IMG/VR virus record: IMGVR_UViG_3300006054_000001
Span: 2,381 to 41,208 of that record
DNA from: a virus
Strand: one strand, 5' to 3'
Length of the DNA: 38,828 nt
The position numbers and the translations under genes were made by a program. Under the pieces are notes generated by a model, which was given only the letters and a program-made list of their open reading frames with translations, was not told where the DNA came from and made no database searches. Positions 32,477 through 38,459 of the stretch are shown here, one piece after another; position 1 is the first letter of the stretch; each line of letters starts with the position of its first letter.

Positions 32477-33514
32477 TTAATTGATTTTTCTCGGCATCAC
32501 ATAATAAGTGAAGTCCATATCTCCTTTCAATTGAACGATACTATTTGCATCAATTATATCCATTATTATTATGTTGCTATTAAACTTTTCTACGCCTTGA
32601 AGTAAGAACTTGGGATTAAAACCTATTACTATCTTCTCTGATAATGTCATATTAACTACCTCTACTTGCTTTCTAACCTCTACACCTTCTCGGTCTATAA
32701 AAGTAAGCTTTGCTTCATTTCCAGATACTTCTAAAACTACTATGTCTATGTTTTTGACCTTTTTAAGAGCATCCACCAATTCCTTTTTGTTAAAGCTGAA
32801 CACATGTTTAAATTCAAGTCCTTCTATAACGACTCTGTAGTTTGGATACGAGCTTGGATTAGAGTTATATACTTCCCATTTTATTACGCCGTTTTTATAT
32901 CCAGCTATCTTTGAATATTCTTCATCTGAGCCAAGCTCTACCTCATCCACCATTGGTAGTAAGTGTTTTAGTATTTTAAATACATATCTCATAACATACG
33001 CATCAGACTTTATTTCAAAGTCTGGCTTATAAACACCAAGTCTATATCCATCTGATGAGACTATCTCTCTATTCTCAGAAGAAAAATAAACGCATTGTAG
33101 AAAAGAGTAAGCATCTTTTGAAACAAAATCTTCCAGCTTTTTAAGTATTTTGGAAAAAGTGTCAGCAGATATTTTTGTTGTTTCTGCTGTTTTAACCTCT
33201 TTCCAATAAAGACTATCATTGTTGCCATAAACCTTTATGGTTGCTTCTTTATTCTGGAATATTAATTGGGAGTTTGTCTCATCAAAAACAATTTCCACTT
33301 GCCCCAAGCTGTTTTCTATCTTTCTAAAATCTGTTATAGAACACACAGCATGACCTTTGGAATATATCTCTCCATCAAGATAGACCCTAAGCCCCATCTC
33401 TAAAATCGGAACTGTAAGCGTAATATTGTCCTTTGCTTCAATGCATACTTGAGAGGCATTACAAAGAGCAACGGCTTTAACAATGTTTTCTGAAACATAA
33501 GCTTTTACATGCAT
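32477..33514 (-). CDS. dnaN: Beta sliding clamp
   Basis: 345 residues, close to the ~365 of bacterial DnaN. The family pattern is visible: the middle-domain motif FLQCVYFSSENREIVSSDGYRLGVYK (about residues 138-163; compare the 'TDghRLa' motif), FNPKFLLQGVEKF near residue 300, and a C-terminal YYVMPRKIN corresponding to the 'MPirl' end. It would encircle DNA and tether the viral polymerase. First gene of the replication operon, with its own promoter (33546-33573) and the AAAGGAGGTGTGAGCC-ATG leader. Confidence 0.82.
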   Translation of the reverse strand: MHVKAYVSENIVKAVALCNASQVCIEAKDNITLTVPILEMGLRVYLDGEIYSKGHAVCSITDFRKIENSLGQVEIVFDETNSQLIFQNKEATIKVYGNNDSLYWKEVKTAETTKISADTFSKILKKLEDFVSKDAYSFLQCVYFSSENREIVSSDGYRLGVYKPDFEIKSDAYVMRYVFKILKHLLPMVDEVELGSDEEYSKIAGYKNGVIKWEVYNSNPSSYPNYRVVIEGLEFKHVFSFNKKELVDALKKVKNIDIVVLEVSGNEAKLTFIDREGVEVRKQVEVVNMTLSEKIVIGFNPKFLLQGVEKFNSNIIIMDIIDANSIVQLKGDMDFTYYVMPRKIN

Positions 33515-33545
33515 GGCTCACACCTCCTTTCATGGTTTATATATT

Positions 33546-33573
33546 AATATAATCCATTTTTGATTTTTGTCAA
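33546..33573 (-). promoter_or_regulatory. Early promoter of the replication operon
   Basis: On the minus strand: TTGACA (33573-33568), 16-base spacer, TATATT (33551-33546), then a ~25-base leader with AAAGGAGGTG before the ATG at 33514. The rest of the 184-base gap (33515-33698) shows no gene. Confidence 0.7.
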
Positions 33574-33698
33574 GTCCTTTATACTTTCTACGCAATCAAG
33601 CATATAAGCCAAATTATGCATAATTCTTACTATCCGAGACCAATATAATTCTCTTAAATCCTGACAAAAAAGACACACGTGTCCGTTGCGTTGTTCTT

Positions 33699-34472
33699 CT
33701 ATTTTTGAAAGAGTTTCTTTTTTAAATCTGAAAATCGTATTATGCTGAATGATAAATATATCTGTTGAAAGGCTCCAGCTTTCATCCAGCCCGTGCTATC
33801 AAAACTTGTTGGAATAATGCCTTCCTCCACCAAAACTTTCAAATAGCTTGGAGCACCTATACCAAATATATGAAACTTCAAATTATGCTCTTTTGCTAAC
33901 GAATAAGCATACTTTAACAACTCCAAGCTTTGTTGAGATATAAAATTTACTTCCCCTTTTCTTCCTGAAGTGCTGAAGCTTCCAAAACCGACATACTGTA
34001 TCCCAAGCTCCACATAAGTTTTTACGCAACGAGCTATTTGTTCTTCTGTTCGTCCATGTATAACCGCTATCGCTTTTTCCACAGGCACAACATACATAAA
34101 ACCTTTAACCGCTTCTATTGTCTTTTGCACCTTAAACTCTACATCACTGTCTCCTAAACTTGGTGGATAATCAGGCAAAACATACCAATCAGCCCACTTA
34201 TGCTTACGATAAAAATCATGTAAATTCCGAAGTAAGTCTTCAAATCGCATTTTACCTGTTTGCACTTGGTATCCACCACTGTCAAACATTAAGTTCTTTA
34301 TCTCTCCTGCATCTCTAAGCTGTCTTATGTATTCTAATGTAGCTCGTGGAGCAGAAAGAGGAGAAACAATTACATTGGCAAATGCGTTGCGTGGGTCTTT
34401 ACTCTTTTTCCAAAGTTTATAAATTCTCCTAAGCTCTTTAAAAGAGATTGTAAGCGGTAGGTAAAAATTCAT
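33699..34472 (-). CDS. TGT-like transglycosylase, DpdA-type candidate
   Basis: 257 residues. TIM-barrel tRNA/DNA-guanine transglycosylase pattern: FDSGGYQV (Asp64), LPDYPPS (Asp101), AVIHGRT, VGFGSF (~161-166), FGIGAPS, and SFDSTGW with Asp225 as the probable nucleophile. The zinc-binding cysteine cluster of tRNA enzymes is missing. Short TGT paralogues in phages belong to the DpdA group, which exchange guanine in DNA for 7-deazaguanine derivatives to resist restriction. No queuosine-pathway genes are in the window, so the base would come from the host. Start overlaps the GNAT gene by 4 bases (ATGA). A tRNA-acting enzyme cannot be excluded. Confidence 0.75.
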   Translation of the reverse strand: MNFYLPLTISFKELRRIYKLWKKSKDPRNAFANVIVSPLSAPRATLEYIRQLRDAGEIKNLMFDSGGYQVQTGKMRFEDLLRNLHDFYRKHKWADWYVLPDYPPSLGDSDVEFKVQKTIEAVKGFMYVVPVEKAIAVIHGRTEEQIARCVKTYVELGIQYVGFGSFSTSGRKGEVNFISQQSLELLKYAYSLAKEHNLKFHIFGIGAPSYLKVLVEEGIIPTSFDSTGWMKAGAFQQIYLSFSIIRFSDLKKKLFQK

Positions 34473-34876
34473 TTAATTACTTTCTTCCAAATCGCTATAT
34501 GGCGTTTCTTTCCCTTCTCTACACCAGTGCAAATATAACCTTGCGTAGCATAGAAGTTGTTAGCTTCTATTTCCGCAGGACATTTAAGGCGTATCTTTTG
34601 CGCTTCGTTTTCTACAGCTTTAAGTAAAGCTTTACCAAATCCTTTACGGCGATACTCTTTATCTACGCAAATTTTGTATATCGTAGTCCAACCATCCCTG
34701 CAATGATGGAAACAAACAAAACCAACCACTTTCCCGCTATATTCTGCAACATACACTTCATTACGCTTTATATGCTCAACAAACATTCCACGTGGTGAAA
34801 ATCCAAGCTCATTTCTATTCTTGTCCGCTATAGCTTTTATTTCTTCTAAATCTTCAAGTTTTGCCTTTCTTATCAT
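34469..34876 (-). CDS. GNAT-family N-acetyltransferase
   Basis: 135 residues. Core GNAT pattern: KVVGFVCFHHC, then the acetyl-CoA motif A YKICVDKEYRRKGFGKALLK (pyrophosphate loop RRKGFG, residues 76-81), and NNFYATQGY near 106-114. The substrate cannot be read from sequence; it may be a protein, a toxin, or the modified base made by the neighbouring transglycosylase. Overlaps both neighbours by 4 bases, so the three genes are clearly one operon. Confidence 0.85.
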   Translation of the reverse strand: MIRKAKLEDLEEIKAIADKNRNELGFSPRGMFVEHIKRNEVYVAEYSGKVVGFVCFHHCRDGWTTIYKICVDKEYRRKGFGKALLKAVENEAQKIRLKCPAEIEANNFYATQGYICTGVEKGKKRHIAIWKKVIK

Positions 34877-35583
34877 AGCTTTACCTCTTTCAAATCTTTA
34901 AAAGATAAAACAGGCTCATAAGTTCCACTGAAATTATAAACGACCAGTTCATCATATAGGCCAAACGCTACGCCGACCATAAAGGCTATAGGCACGGGAC
35001 AAGAGAAGAAGAAATGAAATCTGTCAAAGCTCTGATGTTTCTTTACATCTTGAAGTAAGCTTGAAGTTTCATTAGCTACGGTAGGCATAAGCTCTATAGG
35101 TATGTTGCCAGTAATGCCCTTTAAGCTAATTTCTAAATAAGACGGATTTTCAAGTCTGAGTTTATTCATCACATACTCTTTTACCGCTGTCTTTATTTCA
35201 TGATGTGAGTAGTTAAGCATAACAACCAAGTCTTTACCACCCGCTTCATAAAAAGGCTCAACGTAGTTGTATTGCTTCAGTCTCTGTTTTAAAGCTCGCA
35301 CGTTTGTAATAGGTATAGTATGATACGCTCCATTTTGATAGTGCCAAAATGAAAAAGTCTTCAAGCTTCCAAAAATTACCCCACACCCAAAAGCTAAAGA
35401 AGAGGGGCCATTCAAAGCTAAGTGGATATGCCCATCTATTTCTTTAACAGTGCTATAGAATTGTCTTACGGCTTCTATCCAGTCTCCTGTGAAAGCTATT
35501 GTCTTTACCTCTGTATTCTTCGGCAAGGCTTTTTTGAAAGTTTCAACTTCAAAACCCCACTTAGTGATATACACACCAATCAT
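34873..35583 (-). CDS. Stand-alone SAVED-domain protein
   Basis: 236 residues from the ATG at 35583, set by the AAAGGAGGTAGAGCC leader. Two similar blocks are visible: residues 53-91 (IHLALNGPSSLAFGCGVIFG then a YHTIPI end) and 189-226 (FHFFFSCPVPIAFMVGVAFG then a YEPVLS end). The 'h.f..P...Af..G..fg...v..y....Y..v' pattern repeated twice is that of SAVED, two fused CARF-like units that bind cyclic oligonucleotides in CBASS and type III CRISPR effectors. No protease, nuclease or membrane domain is attached. First gene of an operon with GNAT and DpdA-like genes. Binding-only function suggests a decoy or sponge. Confidence 0.7.
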   Translation of the reverse strand: MIGVYITKWGFEVETFKKALPKNTEVKTIAFTGDWIEAVRQFYSTVKEIDGHIHLALNGPSSLAFGCGVIFGSLKTFSFWHYQNGAYHTIPITNVRALKQRLKQYNYVEPFYEAGGKDLVVMLNYSHHEIKTAVKEYVMNKLRLENPSYLEISLKGITGNIPIELMPTVANETSSLLQDVKKHQSFDRFHFFFSCPVPIAFMVGVAFGLYDELVVYNFSGTYEPVLSFKDLKEVKL

Positions 35584-35616
35584 GGCTCTACCTCCTTTCA
35601 AGGTTTTACAGTTTTT

Positions 35617-35644
35617 ATTATAGTCTTTTTGCAAAACTTGTCAA
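35617..35644 (-). promoter_or_regulatory. Promoter of the SAVED-GNAT-DpdA operon
   Basis: Minus strand: TTGACA (35644-35639), 16-base spacer, TATAAT (35622-35617), followed by a ~30-base leader (containing GTAAAACC, shared with other early promoters) and AAAGGAGGT. A 25-bp repeated element lies just upstream (35649-35712). Confidence 0.75.
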
Positions 35645-35648
35645 GTGG

Positions 35649-35712
35649 TTTAAAGCATTGTCTATCAAGCATTGCAAACAGCATTGTTTTAAAGCGTTGT
35701 CTATCAAGCGTT
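35649..35712. repeat. Two 25-bp operator-like repeats upstream of the SAVED operon
   Basis: Two copies (35649-35673 and 35688-35712) of TTTAAAGC-R-TTGTCTATCAAGC-R-TT, where both R positions are A in one copy and G in the other. On the minus strand each copy contains two AAYGCTT half-sites, a word that recurs in the other intergenic regions. The 248-base gap 35584-35831 otherwise holds the promoter and a terminator. Confidence 0.65.
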
Positions 35713-35780
35713 TTAAATGCATTTGGTTTATAAGCTTCAGTTATGATATTGAAATTGAGATTTGATTTCAAGATTTGAGA

Positions 35781-35820
35781 AGATAAAATAAAAGCCATAC
35801 CCTTGAGTAGGGCATGGCTT
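35781..35820 (-). terminator. Rho-independent terminator after the 103-residue early gene
   Basis: Minus strand: AAGCCATGCCC (35820-35810), 7-base loop, GGGTATGGCTT (35802-35792), then TTTATTTTATC. The single mismatch is a G-U pair in this orientation, and the T-tract lies only on this side. Confidence 0.75.
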
Positions 35821-35831
35821 AGAAGTATCGT

Positions 35832-36143
35832 TCATTTCTGTTGGGCTTGGTTCTTCTCTTTGAAATACTCAATATAATACTTAATATGATGCTCGTAAAG
35901 ATAAGGTCCCAGATAGCTTTCGCTTACAAGTTCCCACCTGTCGTTATCACATAGTATTAAAAAATCTTCGCATCCGCATAAACTCAAAAGCTCTTCCAAG
36001 TATCCTGTGATATAGTCAATAATTTTATCCTCGTTTAAAATATCTGAAATGTCTAAAGTGTCTTGGGCATCTTCCCAAATTATGTAAGCCAAATCTGAAA
36101 GTTCGGCTGGATGTAAAACTAATGCCTTGTAAAACTCACACAT
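35832..36143 (-). CDS. Small acidic early protein, unknown
   Basis: 103 residues with strong promoter (36177-36202) and AAAAGGAGGTGTAGCC-ATG leader; followed by its own terminator, so it is a one-gene unit. Very acidic (IIWEDAQDTLDISDILNEDK), four cysteines (Cys2, then LLSLCGCEDFLILC), Tyr-rich C-terminus. No recognised family. An early, acidic, strongly expressed orphan is a candidate host-takeover or anti-defence protein. Confidence 0.65.
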   Translation of the reverse strand: MCEFYKALVLHPAELSDLAYIIWEDAQDTLDISDILNEDKIIDYITGYLEELLSLCGCEDFLILCDNDRWELVSESYLGPYLYEHHIKYYIEYFKEKNQAQQK

Positions 36144-36176
36144 GGCTACACCTCCTTTTTGGTTTTACGATTTTGT

Positions 36177-36202
36177 ATTATAAGCAAATTTTAATTTGTC
36201 AA
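36177..36202 (-). promoter_or_regulatory. Early promoter (left arm), short spacer
   Basis: Minus strand TTGACA (36202-36197) and TATAAT (36182-36177) with only a 14-base spacer; the otherwise identical right-arm promoter has 16. The short spacer should weaken it. Confidence 0.65.
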
Positions 36203-36285
36203 GTCGTTTTAATGCTTGAAAATCAATAACTCAAGAAGTGCATATCTGAAAAGCTTGAGAGACAAAGCTTTGAGATACGCATTTG

Positions 36286-36312
36286 TCAGAAGCTTGAAAA
36301 TCAAGCTTCTGA
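36286..36312. repeat. Perfect palindrome, candidate operator
   Basis: TCAGAAGCTTGA-AAA-TCAAGCTTCTGA: 12-bp perfect arms with 3-base centre, ending 5 bases before the -35 box of the rightward promoter. A shortened version (GCTTGA-AAA-TCAAGC) sits at the same place in front of the promoter at 37765. Likely a regulator binding site. Confidence 0.75.
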
Positions 36313-36317
36313 AAAAC

Positions 36318-36345
36318 TTGACAAATTAGAAAATTTGCTTATAAT
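36318..36345 (+). promoter_or_regulatory. Early promoter (right arm)
   Basis: TTGACA (36318-36323), 16-base spacer, TATAAT (36340-36345), then a ~30-base leader with AAAAAGGAGGTG before the ATG at 36380. Confidence 0.75.
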
Positions 36346-36379
36346 ACAAAATCGTAAAACCAAAAAGGAGGTGCAAGTC

Positions 36380-36871
36380 ATGGAAAGAGCTGTTAAGCTT
36401 CTTAAAGAAAGCCAGATAATAACACTAACAAGAGAGGCACACCTAATAGTGCCTAAAAGTTTTTCTATCTCAAGACCAATAGATGGCGTAGTGGTTATAA
36501 AAGGAGCGAAAATAACTAAGGTTTCTGACAGGTTATTTATCTTAACACAAGATGAGAAAAAGAAAACAACAATAATATGGGCAGAAGGGTTTGACGTGTA
36601 TAATGTTCGGATTAGGATATATCCAACTGAGTATGATAAGGCTTACAAATACGAAGGGTTTGTGGATGATAATATGTATTGGTATAGCGCTGGAGTGTTT
36701 TTAGAGATAGATAATGATAATCAAAATTATGTATGTATTGAATTAAGTATTCAGCATCAAGAATGCGATCCTATTCCAGTCCCTCAAACATTTATCATAA
36801 GAAACGCAGAGGAAATTGTCAAGGTCCCAGCAAAAATAGAGGATGTTTTAGAAATTGAAGAGCTGTTATAA
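36380..36871 (+). CDS. Unknown early protein
   Basis: 163 residues from the ATG at 36380, fixed by AAGGAGGTG. Beta-rich: KLLKESQIITLTREAHLIVP, VVVIKGAKITKVSDRLFILT, then an aromatic acidic part (DNMYWYSAGVFLEIDNDNQN). No membrane span, no recognised motif. A single-gene unit with strong promoter and a strong terminator. Function unknown; an early host-interaction protein is plausible. Confidence 0.65.
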   Translation: MERAVKLLKESQIITLTREAHLIVPKSFSISRPIDGVVVIKGAKITKVSDRLFILTQDEKKKTTIIWAEGFDVYNVRIRIYPTEYDKAYKYEGFVDDNMYWYSAGVFLEIDNDNQNYVCIELSIQHQECDPIPVPQTFIIRNAEEIVKVPAKIEDVLEIEELL

Positions 36872-36876
36872 AGCGT

Positions 36877-36910
36877 AAAGCGGGGATAGTAAGTCCCCGC
36901 TTTTCTTTTT
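36877..36910 (+). terminator. Rho-independent terminator
   Basis: Stem AAAGCGGGGA (36877-36886) with TCCCCGCTTT (36894-36903), 7-base loop, followed by TCTTTTT. Six bases after the stop codon. Confidence 0.92.
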
Positions 36911-37480
36911 ATCCTATCCAATTTTGAGATTAAATTTCAATTTCAGTCTTGCTTTAAGCATGTCTTATGCTAAAATCATGCCTTGCTAAAACTTGAGTTT
37001 CAGGTCAGAAAATCTTTAAGCATGTCAGGTATGCTTAAACTATGCTTAAAACACTGCTTAAAACAACTCAAACGCTTGTGTATCAACGATTTGACGCACT
37101 TTTTTAAGCTCTGTTTTAAGCATTTAAGCATGCTTAAAAAAGTGAAGCTTAAACAACAAACTTAAACGCTTGACAAATTAACAAATAAACAAATTAACAA
37201 ATAAGCAAATAAAGAAATTAACAAGTTTAAGATGCGTAAATTAATTTCCGCACATGCTTAAAATGCTTAAAACAAAACCCCAAAAAGTAAAGCAAATCCT
37301 TATCTCTCAAAGCTTGGAAGTGTTTTAAGCAGTGTTTTAAGCATAGTTTAAGCATGTTTTAAGCAATTGACTTTTTACAACTTTACAACTTTGCATCTTG
37401 ACACAATACAAACGAACAGCCACTCAAACTTGAGCATAGTCTTATCAATAAACTTGACAACAGTCTTATCAACAGCACAG
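36911..37480. other. Non-coding repeat-rich region, candidate replication origin
   Basis: No convincing gene. More than a dozen copies of TTTAAGCA or its complement TGCTTAAA (for example at 36952, 37012, 37029, 37041, 37053, 37115, 37255 and four between 37321 and 37368), including a perfect 16-bp palindrome TTTAAGCA-TGCTTAAA (37123-37138). A very AT-rich tract of acaaataaac/aaattaac words follows (37165-37225). DnaA-box-like TTATCAATA (37442-37450) and TTATCAACA (37466-37474; one mismatch to TTATCCACA) lie at the right end. Iterons, AT-rich DNA and DnaA-like boxes together suggest an origin. Confidence 0.5.
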
Positions 37481-37485
37481 TTTAT

Positions 37486-37541
37486 GCCTTGCAAGTAAGC
37501 AACCACTTACTTTGCCTTGCAAGTAAGCAACCACTTACTTT
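37486..37541. repeat. 28-bp direct repeat, two perfect copies
   Basis: Two adjacent identical 28-bp units (37486-37513 and 37514-37541), each containing the inverted halves AAGTAAG and CTTACTT. Related words (GCAAGTAA, ACTTGC) recur in the repeats at 38405-38447. Confidence 0.85.
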
Positions 37542-37556
37542 GAGCATGTTAAGAGA

Positions 37557-37668
37557 TTTTCGGATAAAAAAGTCAAAAAAGTTTCGGATAAGAAGGTCAA
37601 AAATTCACCTTGCTTTTATGAATTTCTGATGAACAAGTCAAGAAAGTTTCGGATGAGAAAGTCAAAAA
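37557..37668. repeat. Four 23-bp direct repeats (TTTCGGATRA...GTCAAAAA)
   Basis: Copies at 37557-37579, 37581-37603, 37622-37644 (most diverged) and 37646-37668, consensus gTTTCGGATAAGAA-GTCAAAAA. The stretch 37542-37764 has no convincing gene. They precede a promoter and may be protein-binding iterons. Confidence 0.75.
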
Positions 37669-37713
37669 TGCTTTTCTCTGGAGCATGGCGTTTGGAAATG
37701 CTTGAAAATTAAG

Positions 37714-37825
37714 GCTTTGAGACATGCATTTGTGAAATGCTTGAAAATCAAGCTTGCAAAACACTTGACAAATTACCAAGTTTGGTTATAATCAAACTTG
37801 TAAAACCAGTAAGGAGGTGTGAGCC
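37714..37825 (+). repeat. Duplicate of the early regulatory cassette of 36267-36379
   Basis: From GCTTTGAGA to the ATG this stretch lines up with 36267-36379: same palindrome core, -35 exactly 51 bases downstream of the cassette start in both, same 16-base spacer, same GTAAAACC element and AAGGAGGTG. About two thirds of bases are identical by eye. Confidence 0.75.
37765..37792 (+). promoter_or_regulatory. Early promoter of the last two genes
   Basis: TTGACA (37765-37770), 16-base spacer, TATAAT (37787-37792), then a leader ending AAGGAGGTGTGAGCC before the ATG at 37826. Confidence 0.78.
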
Positions 37826-38131
37826 ATGAAAGAACTTGCCATTTTTATTGGGGACCCCAACCCAGAAATAGCTAATTCTATGGTAAAAGAAATAGCCTCA
37901 ACAATTGGAGTGGGGACTATTATCCCCGCTCAAGGAGTATGGAAGGGAAATGTGGAGTATAGTTATATGTTAATAACATCAGAGGAGGAGTTTAAAGAAA
38001 AGAAAGAGGCTATTAGAAAAATACTGCAAAAATATAATCAAGAATGTGCGTTTATCTTAGAGGTAGGAGTAGGTTATCTTCTTTATACCCATACAGAAGA
38101 TATTCAATCAGAAGAGGAGGTGGTGGTATGA
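37826..38131 (+). CDS. Unknown small early protein
   Basis: 101 residues. Alpha/beta sandwich-like pattern: MKELAIFIGDPNPEIANSMV, central VWKGNVEYSYMLITSEEEF, and AFILEVGVGYLLYTHTE, ending acidic. The alternation of beta strands and helices recalls small ferredoxin-like or ACT-like folds, but I recognise no family. Strong early promoter; overlaps the next gene by ATGA. Confidence 0.65.
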   Translation: MKELAIFIGDPNPEIANSMVKEIASTIGVGTIIPAQGVWKGNVEYSYMLITSEEEFKEKKEAIRKILQKYNQECAFILEVGVGYLLYTHTEDIQSEEEVVV

Positions 38132-38346
38132 GAAAAGAAATATATGAAATTATATATTCTCTACCAGATAATGCAACTTATGAACAAATAGAAGAGATAG
38201 CAAAAAAGTATAATCTAAATCCAGTTTTATTGTTCTTAGCGCATAATGACTATCTTATCAAAAAATTGAGGAGTGATGTAATCAAAGAACTGATGGAAGA
38301 TGAATGGAATGAATGGCATGATTACGATATAGAAGACTGGATTTAA
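38128..38346 (+). CDS. Unknown small acidic early protein
   Basis: 72 residues from the ATG at 38128, preceded by GAGGAGGTGG. Helical and acidic, with a strikingly Trp/Asp/Glu-rich C-terminus (MEDEWNEWHDYDIEDWI). Acidic Trp-rich tails can mimic DNA or bind proteins; function unknown. Ends just before a strong terminator. Confidence 0.65.
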   Translation: MRKEIYEIIYSLPDNATYEQIEEIAKKYNLNPVLLFLAHNDYLIKKLRSDVIKELMEDEWNEWHDYDIEDWI

Positions 38347-38354
38347 TTCTTAAA

Positions 38355-38391
38355 GGCATAGCAAGGCTTAAAACCTTGCTATGCCCTTTTT
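38355..38391 (+). terminator. Rho-independent terminator
   Basis: Perfect 12-bp stem GGCATAGCAAGG (38355-38366) with CCTTGCTATGCC (38374-38385), 7-base loop, then CTTTTT. Nine bases after the stop of the 72-residue gene. Confidence 0.93.
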
Positions 38392-38404
38392 ATTCTCAAC
38401 GCTT

Positions 38405-38447
38405 GCAAGTAAATACTCACTTGCAAAGCAAGTAAATACTCACTTGC
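38405..38447. repeat. Two copies of a 20-bp element with inverted ends
   Basis: GCAAGTAAATACTCACTTGC at 38405-38424 and 38428-38447; each has the inverted ends GCAAGT and ACTTGC. Period 23 bp. Confidence 0.88.
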
Positions 38448-38459
38448 CAAACCTTGCTT

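Larger units (their letters stand above)
36149..36373. repeat. Large inverted repeat holding divergent early promoters
   Basis: The left arm (36149-36204) read on the minus strand and the right arm (36316-36373) read on the plus strand are nearly identical: cttgacaaatta, aaatttgcttataataca, aaatcgtaaaacc, aaaaaggaggtg. They differ by a 2-base insertion in the promoter spacer. Each arm holds -35, -10 and ribosome site of one of the two divergent early genes. Confidence 0.85.

Noticed and set aside
33666-33683. Possible terminator after the DpdA-like gene (GACACGTGTGTC then TTTTTT on the minus strand)
   Set aside because: The stem is only 4-5 bp with a very short loop; too weak to call.
35598-35798. 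66-residue minus-strand frame in the SAVED upstream region
   Set aside because: It is made of the promoter, repeats and terminator stem and has no ribosome site.
36983-37779. Short frames in the candidate origin region
   Set aside because: Leu/Lys or Phe/Cys/His-rich translations of the TGCTTAAA and TTTCGGAT repeats, without ribosome sites.
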